This document shows, one piece after another, positions 53,223-61,951 of a stretch of 64,000 nt of DNA. The notes under the pieces were generated by a model, which saw only the letters and a program-made list of their open reading frames with translations, made no database searches and was not told where the DNA came from. The DNA is from Lachnospiraceae bacterium (GTDB lineage: Bacteria > Bacillota > Clostridia > Lachnospirales > Lachnospiraceae), in NCBI GenBank assembly GCA_029067085.1, contig JAIEFE010000016.1, positions 138,665 to 202,664 of the forward strand, read 5' to 3'. The position numbers were made by a program, and so were the translations under genes. Position 1 is the first letter of the stretch, and the number at the start of each line of letters is the position of its first letter.

Positions 53223-54161
53223 ATGTGGATAGAACAGAATGACGACGGCAGAGTGAGGGCTGCTTTGGAAAAAGAATGTGAAGGCATTTCAGCTTCAGAA
53301 GCATTGAAACGCAGGATCGATGAGTCGATTTGCGGAAAACAGGAGGGAAATGTTATGAAGCGTATGAGTATGAAAAAATTATGTATCAGTGTGGCAGCGG
53401 CATGTCTGCTCGTGTCAGGGATCACTGTATGGGCGGGCGGCAGAGCATTTTTTGTAACCGGCAGCAGCATAGAGCCGAAGTACACGGATTATGCCATGAT
53501 CAAACAGGCGGAGAAAGAAATGGGGTATGCGGTAGACAGTGTGGAGCGTTTTGACAACGGTTATATCTTCTACGGTATGAGTGTGGAAAACATGCAGGCC
53601 TGCACGGAGGAGGGCGGCAAAATGTACAGCATTCCTTCGATGAACATCAGATACCGTCGGGACGGTCAGGAGATTGACCTGAATGTCAACGAGACAGTGT
53701 CGGATATGGCATCGCAAAAGGAACCGAAGGCTGTAAGGATGTGCGGAGATATTGAGCTGCGGTATGATGAATATACGAATAAGTTTGTTCCCGCCTCATA
53801 TGAATTGACGGAAGAGGATAAGATCAACGAACAGCGGGATGATTACAATATCGTATACACGACGATCGCGCTGAACGGAGATACACAGATCGCCGTGTAT
53901 ACGAATGATGCAAATGGGGATGAAGTGAAGCATGGAACCTATGCCGTTTCGGAGGACGGAAGTGTCGTTTCTACCGGAAAATCTATCGTAGGTCAGGACG
54001 ATAACTCTCTTTCAATCACATATGATGAGGTGAGTGTCCACCAGAATATGCTCGTAAGATGGGAAAAGGATGGAAAGACCTATGAACTGTCATGCACGGA
54101 TCTTGACATGAGCGCAGATGAACTGTTTGATATGGCGGAAGAGATTCTTGCAGCACACTAG
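53223..54161 (+). CDS. Membrane-anchored putative anti-sigma factor
   Basis: 312 residues. A cytoplasmic N-terminus (1-48) is followed by one membrane helix (about 50-70, LCISVAAACLLVSGITVW) and a large exported domain with no recognised fold. The layout and position after an ECF sigma gene suggest an anti-sigma factor with an extracellular sensor. The cytoplasmic part lacks a clear zinc-containing anti-sigma motif, so identity is by context. AAGGAGG at 53210-53216 precedes ATG 53223. An internal ATG at 53355 could make a form starting just before the membrane helix. Confidence 0.75.
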   Translation: MWIEQNDDGRVRAALEKECEGISASEALKRRIDESICGKQEGNVMKRMSMKKLCISVAAACLLVSGITVWAGGRAFFVTGSSIEPKYTDYAMIKQAEKEMGYAVDSVERFDNGYIFYGMSVENMQACTEEGGKMYSIPSMNIRYRRDGQEIDLNVNETVSDMASQKEPKAVRMCGDIELRYDEYTNKFVPASYELTEEDKINEQRDDYNIVYTTIALNGDTQIAVYTNDANGDEVKHGTYAVSEDGSVVSTGKSIVGQDDNSLSITYDEVSVHQNMLVRWEKDGKTYELSCTDLDMSADELFDMAEEILAAH

Positions 54162-54209
54162 ACTGTGAATGACGGAAATAAAATTCTGCATGATTTTAGT
54201 TTAAAATAC

Positions 54210-54239
54210 TTGACAAGCAATGCACAAAAATTGTATACT
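54210..54239 (+). promoter_or_regulatory. Promoter of the tRNA pair
   Basis: TTGACA at 54210-54215 and TATACT at 54234-54239 with an 18-bp spacer, 35 bp before the first tRNA. Confidence 0.8.
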
Positions 54240-54273
54240 AGCAAAGCGGGTTGCACGAGCGGCCCGCTGATAT

Positions 54274-54346
54274 GGGGTCTTAGCTCAGCTGGGAGAGCAT
54301 CTGCCTTACAAGCAGAGGGTCATAGGTTCGAGCCCTATAGGCCCCA
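54274..54346 (+). tRNA. tRNA-Val (TAC)
   Basis: Acceptor GGGGTCT pairs with AGGCCCC (one G-U), with discriminator A at 54346. D-arm gctcagctgggagagc, anticodon loop CTTACAA with anticodon TAC, and T-loop ggttcgagccc are all in place. The CCA end is not encoded. A gggaag/cttccc hairpin separates it from the next tRNA. Confidence 0.95.
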
Positions 54347-54382
54347 TTTGGGAAGTCGAAAACGGCTTCCCCATAGTTTTAT

Positions 54383-54456
54383 GGCGAGATAGCTCAGCTG
54401 GCTAGAGCATACGGTTCATACCCGTAGTGTCGAGGGTTCAAGTCCCCCTCTCGCTA
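54383..54456 (+). tRNA. tRNA-Met (CAT)
   Basis: Acceptor GGCGAGA pairs with TCTCGCT (terminal G-T), discriminator A. The anticodon loop is TTCATAC with anticodon CAT; T-loop ggttcaagtcc is present and CCA is not encoded. An elongator Met is most likely; a lysidine-modified Ile(CAU) tRNA is less likely but cannot be excluded by eye. Confidence 0.9.
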
Positions 54457-54461
54457 TTTGG

Positions 54462-54491
54462 GAACACCGATCAATGCGGTGTTCTTTTTTT
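54462..54491 (+). terminator. Terminator of the tRNA transcript
   Basis: gaacaccg (54462-54469) pairs with cggtgttc (54477-54484), followed by a run of eight T. Confidence 0.9.
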
Positions 54492-54573
54492 TGAACCTTT
54501 TACATGGAACAGAGAGCGGTATGTGATATAATCATTGAGAATAGAGTCAGGTTATATTATGAGGAGTGACCAT

Positions 54574-55611
54574 ATGATAGTGAAAGATACCGGGAAAGAA
54601 CAATTTCAAACAAGGCTGGATTATATGGATCTTTTTAGAGGACTTGGCATCATCTTAATGATAATGGGACATATAGGTTTTGGAGATACATTTGATTTTT
54701 TCATACATGCATTTCATATGCCTCTGTTTTTTTTCGCTTCCGGCTTTTTCTTTTCAAAGAAATCATCTGACCAATTGAAAACCGTAGATTATATCAAGAG
54801 GAAATGTAAAACCCTGATCGTTCCCTATTGTTTTTTTGGCCTTTTTCACTTTTTGATTTTATGTATCACGCAGAGGACGGGAAAAGTATGGAAATCTTTA
54901 GTGCATTTATTGTTTATTAATACAACAGCATTGCCGATAGCAGGTGCGTTATGGTTTTTAACAGCAATATTTTTTACAAATGTTATTTATTTTTTGTTGG
55001 ACAGATACATTTCTGATAATAGACTAAGAACAGTGTTGATCATCATATTATCATTATTTGGTAATATTGCCCCGAAAATCTTGCCGTTCAGGCTGCCATA
55101 TGCATTGGATATTTCCTTTGTTGGGATCGGATTGTTTCATATTGCCTACACCTTAAAACAACATATGGAAAACAAGCATATAGGAAAGATGTTTAAACTG
55201 AATAAAGCGATATGGTTAATTAGCGCTATTCTGGTAACAGTCCTGATCTTTGTAAATGGATATGTCAATATGCGGACAGGTCTTTATGCAATCATTCCGT
55301 TGTTTTGGGTGAATGCGATCGGAGCATGTATTGTTGGGATCAATTTATCTGAATATCTGGAAGAATTTAAGATAAATGGGAAATCATTGCCCCTTATTCA
55401 GTTCCTAAAAAGAATCGGGAAGAATTCAATCGTTTATTTGTGTCTGAATCAGATTGTGCTTATCGTGATCCGGAATATGTTAGAGCCGTTTGGAATCCCG
55501 CGGGGATTCTTACAGATTGCAATTTTGATATTGGGTTTGGTCGTACTGTATGTTTGCGATTTGCTTATCAATGGGACGAAACTAAGGGTTCTGATCGGAA
55601 AAAGTAATTAG
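54574..55611 (+). CDS. Acyltransferase family 3 membrane protein
   Basis: 345 residues with about ten membrane helices. The N-terminal YMDLFRGLGIILMIMGHIG with the conserved His and the following FFIHAFHMPLFFFASGFFFS are typical of acyltransferase-3 (OafA/NodX-like) proteins, which O-acetylate or succinylate glycans and lipids. ATG 54574 has GAGGAG at 54561-54566; ATG 54535 and ATG 54559 are less well placed. It lies 20 bp ahead of the response regulator, so modification of envelope components may be part of the response. Confidence 0.85.
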   Translation: MIVKDTGKEQFQTRLDYMDLFRGLGIILMIMGHIGFGDTFDFFIHAFHMPLFFFASGFFFSKKSSDQLKTVDYIKRKCKTLIVPYCFFGLFHFLILCITQRTGKVWKSLVHLLFINTTALPIAGALWFLTAIFFTNVIYFLLDRYISDNRLRTVLIIILSLFGNIAPKILPFRLPYALDISFVGIGLFHIAYTLKQHMENKHIGKMFKLNKAIWLISAILVTVLIFVNGYVNMRTGLYAIIPLFWVNAIGACIVGINLSEYLEEFKINGKSLPLIQFLKRIGKNSIVYLCLNQIVLIVIRNMLEPFGIPRGFLQIAILILGLVVLYVCDLLINGTKLRVLIGKSN

Positions 55612-55631
55612 TTACAAGGAGCAATATCAAT

Positions 55632-56303
55632 ATGGAACGTATTTTGATCATTGAAGACGAAAAAGATGTGAATCAACTGTTGGCACAGAATTTACAAAAC
55701 AACGGATATGAGACCGTATCTGTCCAAAATGGACTTGACGGCATGCGACAGTTACAAATGCAGCATTTTGATATGGTGTTACTGGATCTGATGCTTCCTT
55801 ACAAGAGCGGGGACGAGGTGTTAAAAGAGATCAGAAAAGATCATGACATTCCGGTCATTGTGATTTCAGCAAAGGATCTGGTGGGTACCAAGATCGATCT
55901 TCTGACATTGGGAGCAGATGATTATATCACAAAGCCGTTTGACCTGGGAGAAGTAACCGCAAGAGTCGTTTCAAATCTGCGTCGATATCACAGCAAGGAT
56001 CAGAAAAAACAGCTCACATACAAAGAATTGACACTGGATACCGAGAGTAAAACACTCAAAGTCAATGGTATCGAGCTGGAACTGACGGCCAAGGAGTATG
56101 GTATCATGGAATTATTGATACAATTTCCGAGCAAAGTCTTTTCCAAGGCTTATCTCTATGAAACGATCTGGGGCTATGAATATCTGGGGGATGAGAATGT
56201 CATCAAGACACACATCAGTAACCTTAGAACCAAAATGAAGAATCACAGTGAGAACAATTATATTGAGACGGTGTGGGGACTGGGATACCGACTTGCGAAA
56301 TAG
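55632..56303 (+). CDS. OmpR/PhoB-family response regulator
   Basis: 223 residues. The receiver domain has the acidic pair EDE at 8-10, the phosphoacceptor Asp52 in LLDLMLP and Lys101 in DDYITKPF. The winged-helix effector has GIELELTAKEYGIMELLIQF and ETVWGLGYRL at the end. It pairs with the histidine kinase at 58180, with the ABC transporter genes between them. This gene arrangement is common in antimicrobial-peptide sensing and resistance modules. Confidence 0.94.
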   Translation: MERILIIEDEKDVNQLLAQNLQNNGYETVSVQNGLDGMRQLQMQHFDMVLLDLMLPYKSGDEVLKEIRKDHDIPVIVISAKDLVGTKIDLLTLGADDYITKPFDLGEVTARVVSNLRRYHSKDQKKQLTYKELTLDTESKTLKVNGIELELTAKEYGIMELLIQFPSKVFSKAYLYETIWGYEYLGDENVIKTHISNLRTKMKNHSENNYIETVWGLGYRLAK

Positions 56304-56472
56304 AACTTAACCTTTTCTTTACGATTTTACACATTTTGCATGATTTTCTTAACGTTTATCAAACCATTGGGTGCTACACTTTCAGTTATAAGAAATCATT
56401 CTTTGAAAATCTACATAACAGAAAGGAAGCGTTACAGTTCGGCAAATCCGGACTGTGATCAGGAAACAGATT

Positions 56473-57396
56473 ATGGGCAATATGGTTTTGGAAACAAGAG
56501 ATTTATCAAAGCAGTATAAATCTCAACGGGCATTAAGTCATGTGAATTTAAGCCTGCAGCAGGGAAAGATTTACGGCTTGATCGGAAAAAACGGCGCCGG
56601 AAAGACAACACTCATGCGAATGATCGCGGGATTGGGATTCCCGACACAGGGCAGCATTCTGTTGTTCGGAACAGAAGACCGCAGCGGGTTAGAAGCAGCG
56701 GGCAAACGCATCGGTTCTCTGATCGAGGCTCCGGGGTTGGTGGCAGGTATGTCTGCAAAAGAAAACATGCACCTGCAATGTCTGATGAAAGGCATACCTA
56801 ATTATGAGATTGAAAATGAGCTGCTGGAACTCGTAGGTCTGAAAGACGCCGGTAAAAAGAAAGTAAAAAACTTTTCCCTTGGTATGAAACAGCGGCTCGG
56901 AATCGCTGCAACACTGATCGGGAATCCTGATCTGCTCATGCTGGACGAACCGATCAACGGTTTAGATCCCGCCGGTGTCATTGAAATCCGAAATCTACTC
57001 AAAAAACTAAGCACATATGAGAATAAGACAATTCTGATCTCCAGTCATAATCTTCCGGAACTATATCAGGTTGCCACTGATTTCATCATTATCCATGAAG
57101 GAGAAATTCGTGAAGTCCTTTCTCACGAAGAACTGGATGACCGGTGCAAATGTTATATTTCCTTAGAAGCTGTCAATGTAAATCACTTGACAGCAGTGTT
57201 GGAAGAAAAATTGCACACGCAAAATTTTCAGGTAATGCCGGATAACAGTGTCAAGCTGTTCGATTTTCTGGACGAAAGAGAACGGGTGGGACGGATTCTG
57301 CATGAAAACGACGTGATCATTACAAAAATCGCGGTGTGTGAGACAAGTTTGGAAGACTATTTTATGAGTGTGATCGGAGGAAAGAAAAATGCTTAG
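56473..57396 (+). CDS. ABC transporter ATPase (antibiotic/peptide resistance type)
   Basis: 307 residues. Walker A GKNGAGKT at 38-45, the signature LGMKQRLGIA, and Walker B LLMLDEPINGLD are intact. The C-terminal tail of about 80 residues is typical of BcrA/LanF-like ATPases. ATG 56473 is preferred; GTG 56455 is in frame. The 169-bp gap after the response regulator may hold a promoter under its control. It overlaps the permease gene by eight bases. Confidence 0.93.
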   Translation: MGNMVLETRDLSKQYKSQRALSHVNLSLQQGKIYGLIGKNGAGKTTLMRMIAGLGFPTQGSILLFGTEDRSGLEAAGKRIGSLIEAPGLVAGMSAKENMHLQCLMKGIPNYEIENELLELVGLKDAGKKKVKNFSLGMKQRLGIAATLIGNPDLLMLDEPINGLDPAGVIEIRNLLKKLSTYENKTILISSHNLPELYQVATDFIIIHEGEIREVLSHEELDDRCKCYISLEAVNVNHLTAVLEEKLHTQNFQVMPDNSVKLFDFLDERERVGRILHENDVIITKIAVCETSLEDYFMSVIGGKKNA

Positions 57397-58168
57397 TTTA
57401 TTGCGATGTGAATGGTATCAGGTACGAAAATCATTGTCTTTGAAAATTACGGTTATCATTTTGGTAGTTGCATCTGTCATTTTTGGATGCAAGATTACAG
57501 ACGCCGCCAATATTACTAATTTGAAAGCATGGGATGAGATGTATCTTCTGTATTTCGGAGGTGGTGTTTACAGCGCGATGAGTGACGGCGCGTTGGCTCT
57601 GCTGGTAGCCAGTTTATTTGCGGGGTGGATGATCGGCGGAAGCTTCGAGAATCGAGTGATTCAGGAATCTATCTCCTATGGAAAAAAACGAAGCAGTGTC
57701 TATCTGGCTAAAATGTTGATGTATTCTATGGTGGTGATCGTGCTTTGCCTGATATATTGGTGTTTTACAGCGCTTCCGGCAGGACTCAAAAACGGTCTGG
57801 GCACAGCGGACATCTGTGGAAATTTAGTTCAGATCCACTATATTATCGGAATGGTTGTCGCCGGTAGTGTGGCATATATCAGCGTGATCACGATCTGCGG
57901 TATCATAGCATTCTTTGTACGGAAAACCGGAGCCACAATGGGTATCTGTTTTGTCGGGATTTTATTTGGCGGAAATCTTCTGGCATCCATCCTTTCCGAA
58001 GATATCATAAAGATCATCAATTACACCCCGCTCGGACTGTATCGTCACGTATTGAAATTAGATGTAACATGGTCTGATATCTGCCGGACAGTTATGATCA
58101 GTCTGTTCTGGATCATTCTCTTCTGGACGATCGGATATCTTAAATTTAGAAAGACAGAGTTAAAGTAG
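57389..58168 (+). CDS. ABC-2-type permease of the resistance transporter
   Basis: 259 residues with six hydrophobic segments and the ABC-2/LanEG-like layout (MLSLLRCEWYQVRKSLSLKI at the N-terminus, GGSFENRVIQESISYGKKR near 80-98). It probably forms the membrane part with the upstream ATPase, exporting or removing a membrane-active compound. It overlaps the kinase region: its TAG stop lies at 58166-58168. Confidence 0.88.
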   Translation: MLSLLRCEWYQVRKSLSLKITVIILVVASVIFGCKITDAANITNLKAWDEMYLLYFGGGVYSAMSDGALALLVASLFAGWMIGGSFENRVIQESISYGKKRSSVYLAKMLMYSMVVIVLCLIYWCFTALPAGLKNGLGTADICGNLVQIHYIIGMVVAGSVAYISVITICGIIAFFVRKTGATMGICFVGILFGGNLLASILSEDIIKIINYTPLGLYRHVLKLDVTWSDICRTVMISLFWIILFWTIGYLKFRKTELK

Positions 58169-58179
58169 TGGAGGAAGCG

Positions 58180-59112
58180 ATGCGGCTTGCAGTTTTTGTC
58201 ATCAGTGTGTTGTGGATTACTCTTATCATCTATCTTGTGGGTTTAAAATTACAGCTGCGCAGTTTGAGGCGGCAGTTGGAATACCGTATCAGCGCACCGG
58301 TAAAAAAGCCGCTTGCACTGGAATTACAGGATAATGACCTGATGGCACTGACTGCTGCTTTGAATCAGATATTTAAACAGGACGAGGAGTTTCGCGGCAT
58401 CCAGAACATGCATGAAAATGAATATAGAGAATTGATTACCAATATTTCTCATGATCTGCGGACTCCGTTGACGGTCCTGAAAGGATATCTGCAGTTATTG
58501 GAGCACTGTGAGACTGATGATGAAGGCAAAAAATATCTGTCCGTCTGTTTTCGGCATACGGATGAATTGGAGAGGCGAATCGGACAGTTCTTTGAATACT
58601 CCTATTGGATGAATCAGGACGAAGAACCGCAGCTGGAACTGTTAAATATAACCAACATGGCTGCTGATATCATGACAGATTTTATTCCGATGTTTGAGGA
58701 TAAAGGTCTCACGATGCGCTTAGAGCAAAATAGCATCTGCAAAGGGATGGCTGAGGAAGAGATGTTTCGTCGGGTGATGCAGAATCTTCTGAAAAACTGT
58801 CTGCAGTATTCTGTTGGGGAAGTGACGGTTTTCATCACACAGGATACAGATAAATCTATGAGCTCCCTGCAAAACGATGCGACAAAAGACAAGATCCGAA
58901 TCTGCATCCAAAATCCGATTGCTGAAGATTCAGAGTTGGATGTATCCAAAATATTCCAACGGTTCTACGTAGAAAAGAAAGAGCGAAACCAGTCCACCGG
59001 TCTTGGCTTGTCCATTGTAAAGCTTCTTGTGGAAAAAATGCAGGGAGAAGTCTTTGCCATGCGCGATGAGAACCTGCTGAATATCGGTTTTTATCTGAAA
59101 GCCGGTTTTTAG
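58180..59112 (+). CDS. Sensor histidine kinase
   Basis: 310 residues. One N-terminal membrane segment (3-22), no large sensing domain, then the dimerisation helix with phospho-acceptor His91 in ITNISHDLRTPLTVL. The N-box (QNLLKNCLQYS) and G-box (STGLGLSIVKLL) complete the ATP-binding domain. The small membrane part suggests that the ABC transporter takes part in sensing. GGAGG at 58170-58174 precedes ATG 58180. A terminator at 59139-59165 closes the operon. Confidence 0.92.
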   Translation: MRLAVFVISVLWITLIIYLVGLKLQLRSLRRQLEYRISAPVKKPLALELQDNDLMALTAALNQIFKQDEEFRGIQNMHENEYRELITNISHDLRTPLTVLKGYLQLLEHCETDDEGKKYLSVCFRHTDELERRIGQFFEYSYWMNQDEEPQLELLNITNMAADIMTDFIPMFEDKGLTMRLEQNSICKGMAEEEMFRRVMQNLLKNCLQYSVGEVTVFITQDTDKSMSSLQNDATKDKIRICIQNPIAEDSELDVSKIFQRFYVEKKERNQSTGLGLSIVKLLVEKMQGEVFAMRDENLLNIGFYLKAGF

Positions 59113-59138
59113 ATAGAAAAATCATTTAATTAAATGTG

Positions 59139-59165
59139 CGGAAAGCCTATTGGCTTTCCGTTTTG
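59139..59165 (+). terminator. Terminator of the sensor/ABC operon
   Basis: cggaaagcc (59139-59147) pairs with ggctttccg (59152-59160), followed by tttt. Confidence 0.85.
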
Positions 59166-59249
59166 TGTCTTTGATCAGATGAATTGTATACTGGAGAATA
59201 AGAGTGTGATATACTCAGATCAGTAAATTTTGCGAGGAAATGTTAAAGA

Positions 59250-59855
59250 ATGTGGGTATCAAAGATAACAAAAGAGGATCTAACGAATACAGTGATAGAT
59301 TGTCTTTTATTTGAAGGTTTGAATGATAATGGAGCGAGTGCTGACTGCATTATTGTTTTGGGCAGTATAAAGGCGGCAAAATATAGAGTTCCGGTAGCGG
59401 CTAAGGCTTTTTTTTCGGGAAGAGCTGAAAAGATTATGCTGTGTGGCGGAAAAATCAGAGACTTTTCAGATGGAAGTATGACAGAAGCAGAGAATATGTA
59501 TAACAAAGCCCTAGAATTAGGCGTCCCGGAAACAAGCATTATTGTCGAAAATAATTCTCAAAATACAATAGAAAATATATTGTGCTCACTTTTGGAATTA
59601 CAACGTTCCATGTGGCTTAATAAAATAAAAAGTGTATTGCTGGTGACAACAACATATCATATGCGCCGAAGTTTGCAGATAGCAAAATATCTTTATCCCT
59701 CGCATATAAGCGTATATCCTTGTCCGGCGGATGACATGACAACGAAAAGAGATAATTGGATGAATACACCTGAGGGAATCAACAGAACAACAGAGGAGGC
59801 GTTGAATATTGTAAGATGTGTTAATAATGGAGTGATTCCTGATTTCGAAATATAA
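59250..59855 (+). CDS. YdcF/DUF218-family protein
   Basis: 201 residues of the DUF218 (YdcF/SanA/ElyC) family. Core motifs are DCIIVLGS near 31-38, IMLCGGK near 66-72, SMTEAENM, ENNSQNTIENI near 100-110 and LLVTTTYHMRRS near 128-139. There is no N-terminal membrane anchor, so it is cytoplasmic, as for YdcF-type members. Roles in cell-wall precursor or nucleotide handling have been suggested for the family; none is settled. ATG 59250 has GAGGAA at 59234-59239, a rather long spacing. Confidence 0.85.
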   Translation: MWVSKITKEDLTNTVIDCLLFEGLNDNGASADCIIVLGSIKAAKYRVPVAAKAFFSGRAEKIMLCGGKIRDFSDGSMTEAENMYNKALELGVPETSIIVENNSQNTIENILCSLLELQRSMWLNKIKSVLLVTTTYHMRRSLQIAKYLYPSHISVYPCPADDMTTKRDNWMNTPEGINRTTEEALNIVRCVNNGVIPDFEI

Positions 59856-59964
59856 AATAGGATACAACTTCCTGTTAGTGGAATTGTCTGATGACAGTGA
59901 AGAAATTCAACTTGTTGATGGACAGGCAGTTTATATTGAAGGGGCTGGTCTCAGATTAATTTAA
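59836..59964 (+). pseudogene. Open fragment without start codon, possible gene remnant
   Basis: An open frame in a different register from YdcF runs to TAA 59962-59964 and reads YKIGYNFLLVELSDDSEEIQ, then LVDGQAVYIEG. It has no ATG, GTG or TTG and overlaps the YdcF 3' end by 20 bp. The composition is protein-like, so it may be the 3' remnant of a gene removed by recombination. No family is recognised. Confidence 0.35.
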
Positions 59965-60033
59965 TACATAAATAATACCTTTAGACAATTATGATTGAAC
60001 TAAACCCCAAATAAAACGTGGAGAAAAGATGAA

Positions 60034-60477
60034 ATGAACGTACTAAAATTGGAATCCGATAAATTTGATGAAGTCAAATTGCTATTTAAAGACATTTTTA
60101 TGAATGAGCCATGGAATGATGATTGGAGCAATGATAAACAACTTACGGAATATATGTTGGATTTGATGGGGAATAGGAACTCGCTTGCAATAGGTCTGTT
60201 TGATGAAAATGAGCTGATAGGTTTCTCACTTGGTAGCATCATGCACTGGTGGATTGGAGCTGAATATTATATCTTTGAGTTTTGTATTAAAAGAGAGCGG
60301 CAGCAGAACGGTCTGGGAACCCTGTTTTTAAATGAAATTGAAGCTTATGTAAAAAGTCTGGGTATCAATCACATTTTCCTTCAAACAGATAAAATTGCTC
60401 CTGCATATGAGTTTTATAAAAAGAACGGTTTTTCAGAACTGGAAGGACATGTCTCCCTGGTTAAGATGTTTGATTGA
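60034..60477 (+). CDS. GNAT-family N-acetyltransferase
   Basis: 147 residues with the acetyl-CoA-binding segment KRERQQNGLGTLFLNEIE (Q/RxxGxG/A motif) near 90-107 and AYEFYKKNGFSE near 129-140. It transfers an acetyl group to an amine of unknown identity. The N-terminal half is short on specific features. It precedes a Nudix gene 32 bp downstream, with GGAG at 60019-60022 upstream. Confidence 0.9.
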   Translation: MNVLKLESDKFDEVKLLFKDIFMNEPWNDDWSNDKQLTEYMLDLMGNRNSLAIGLFDENELIGFSLGSIMHWWIGAEYYIFEFCIKRERQQNGLGTLFLNEIEAYVKSLGINHIFLQTDKIAPAYEFYKKNGFSELEGHVSLVKMFD

Positions 60478-60509
60478 AATGAAAAATTGGATTTGTGAGG
60501 AGAAAAGAC

Positions 60510-60986
60510 ATGGATATATCATATGTTTTAGAAAATGAAAAGTTTAATTACAGAGTTTGTGCAATCATCATCTCCGATGGTAAAATCCTTGCAATGCATG
60601 ATGAGCGTTCTCCTTACTATTATTTGCCCGGAGGCAGAGTTCAAATGGGCGAGACTGCGGAACATGCGGTTATTCGAGAAATGGAAGAAGAACTGAATAT
60701 CTCTCCTGAGATCATTCGCCCTTTATGGTTGAACCAGAGCTTTTTCACTGAGGATGTCGATAAACTGAATTACCATGAAATCTGTATTTATTTTTTGATG
60801 GACATTTCGGAGACCGGGCTTTTAGAAAAAGGAGAAAGGTTTACACTTCGGGAAGGTCACCATATACATGACTTTGAATGGCTTTCTTTTGAGCGCTTAT
60901 CGGATGCGTATTTTTACCCAATATTTTTGAAAAAAGAGATTTTTAATCTCCCGGAACAATTCACGATCAGAACGGAATATGAGTAA
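60510..60986 (+). CDS. Nudix hydrolase
   Basis: 158 residues. The Nudix box GGRVQMGETAEHAVIREMEE (then ELNI), matching Gx5Ex7REUxEExGU, lies near 42-65, and the enzyme probably hydrolyses a nucleoside diphosphate derivative. ATG 60510 has GAGGAG at 60496-60501. The last 73 bp overlap the antisense ankyrin-repeat frame. The C-terminal sequence (LPEQFTIRTEYE) looks natural for the family, so the overlap is probably caused by damage to the other gene. Confidence 0.9.
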   Translation: MDISYVLENEKFNYRVCAIIISDGKILAMHDERSPYYYLPGGRVQMGETAEHAVIREMEEELNISPEIIRPLWLNQSFFTEDVDKLNYHEICIYFLMDISETGLLEKGERFTLREGHHIHDFEWLSFERLSDAYFYPIFLKKEIFNLPEQFTIRTEYE

Positions 60987-61480
60987 GACTCTAATCTTTG
61001 ATTGCGGTAGTGATTGTTTAGCCAAGCTGAAGAAGCACTTTTACGCTCCAAAATCATTTGTGCATGATTTATTGCCTTACCTATCGGAAGCACTCCTGAT
61101 GATGTTTTACGATTAGGATTGGCTCCATTCTCAAGCAATCTTTTAATCAAATTGATATACTTTTCGGAATCACTATACTGTTTATAACATAATGCAGAAA
61201 ATACACCTATTATAGCATCATGCAGGACAGACATGCATGCACTATGAGGCGGGACAAGTGCAGGATCTTCCATGAAATCGGCGTCAGCACCCTTTTCAAG
61301 CAATAACTCTATGATTTCAAATTCTCCGCATTTAATCGCTACTTGTAATGGCGATTGCCCTATATCCTTTTTGGGTGCTTTTGCATTGTAAACCTCGTTT
61401 ACAACAGCGGCATTCTTTGATATTGATGCCCGCACTGCTTCAATATCGCTGTGCCTTATATCTTTAAATAATTTATTCAT
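60914..61480 (-). CDS. Ankyrin-repeat protein, apparently truncated and run on
   Basis: 188 residues on the minus strand. Residues 1-125 are ankyrin-type (LFKDIRHSDIEAVRASI, SPLQVAIKCGEFEIIELLLE, LIKRLLENGANPNRK). The final part, from about residue 165, is read from the antisense strand of the Nudix gene and does not look like ankyrin sequence. The normal 3' end was probably lost and the frame now runs into the neighbour. A convergent overlap of 73 bp otherwise has no clear function. ATG is the complement of 61478-61480. Confidence 0.7.
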   Translation of the reverse strand: MNKLFKDIRHSDIEAVRASISKNAAVVNEVYNAKAPKKDIGQSPLQVAIKCGEFEIIELLLEKGADADFMEDPALVPPHSACMSVLHDAIIGVFSALCYKQYSDSEKYINLIKRLLENGANPNRKTSSGVLPIGKAINHAQMILERKSASSAWLNNHYRNQRLESYSYSVLIVNCSGRLKISFFKNIG

Positions 61481-61601
61481 TTGATTTCTCCAAATTTCGG
61501 CTTATATTTGTAGTAGAATACCACAATCAAATTGATATTTCAATTAAATTGCTTCTTCCAGAAATACAATCTCATCTTGGAAAAATAAATTAAATAATGA
61601 A

Positions 61602-61829
61602 TTGCTTATAAACGGAACTAAGATCAATGGAATCGTAGAAAAAGTACATTGGCAAAGATATACGCAGTATGGGAGCGAATCTCCCTATATAATCTTTTAT
61701 ACTTATACTTGGCAAGGGAAGGTTTATCATCACAAGAGTGATCTGTTATGGGATAAGCCTGATTATGCGGTAAATGATCCGATCGTGGTATATGCAAACG
61801 ATTTTGGAAAATCAACGATTCGATTATGA
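61602..61829 (+). CDS. Short DUF3592-like protein or remnant
   Basis: 75 residues from TTG 61602. The strand pattern (KINGIVEKVHWQ, YIIFYTYTWQGKVYHHKSDL, then VVYANDFGKSTIRL) resembles the soluble beta-domain of DUF3592-type proteins. There is no upstream membrane helix and no convincing SD, so the 5' end may be missing. Either a small intact gene or a broken one is possible. Confidence 0.45.
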   Translation: MLINGTKINGIVEKVHWQRYTQYGSESPYIIFYTYTWQGKVYHHKSDLLWDKPDYAVNDPIVVYANDFGKSTIRL

Positions 61830-61877
61830 TTCAGGGTTGTATCTGTTAATCCATTCCTGTATAACAAAACAATCACA

Positions 61878-61940
61878 TTGACACCTAAATTAAAAAGTGA
61901 TATATTTGTATCATGAAAAGAGATAAATATATCACTTTTT
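61878..61940 (+). promoter_or_regulatory. Promoter with 16-bp inverted-repeat operator
   Basis: TTGACA (61878-61883) and TATATT (61901-61906) are 17 bp apart. A 16-bp perfect inverted repeat has its left arm, aaaaagtgatatattt, at 61892-61907 covering spacer and -10. The right arm is at 61925-61940, directly before the GGAGGTG SD. A repressor bound here would block both polymerase and transcript. The XRE-type protein encoded at 62652 is the obvious candidate. Confidence 0.75.
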
Positions 61941-61951
61941 GGAGGTGAATC

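Noticed and set aside
56303..56473. Direct-repeat binding sites for the response regulator
   Set aside because: Two YGATTTT-like octamers are present, but in AT-rich DNA they are too weak to call.
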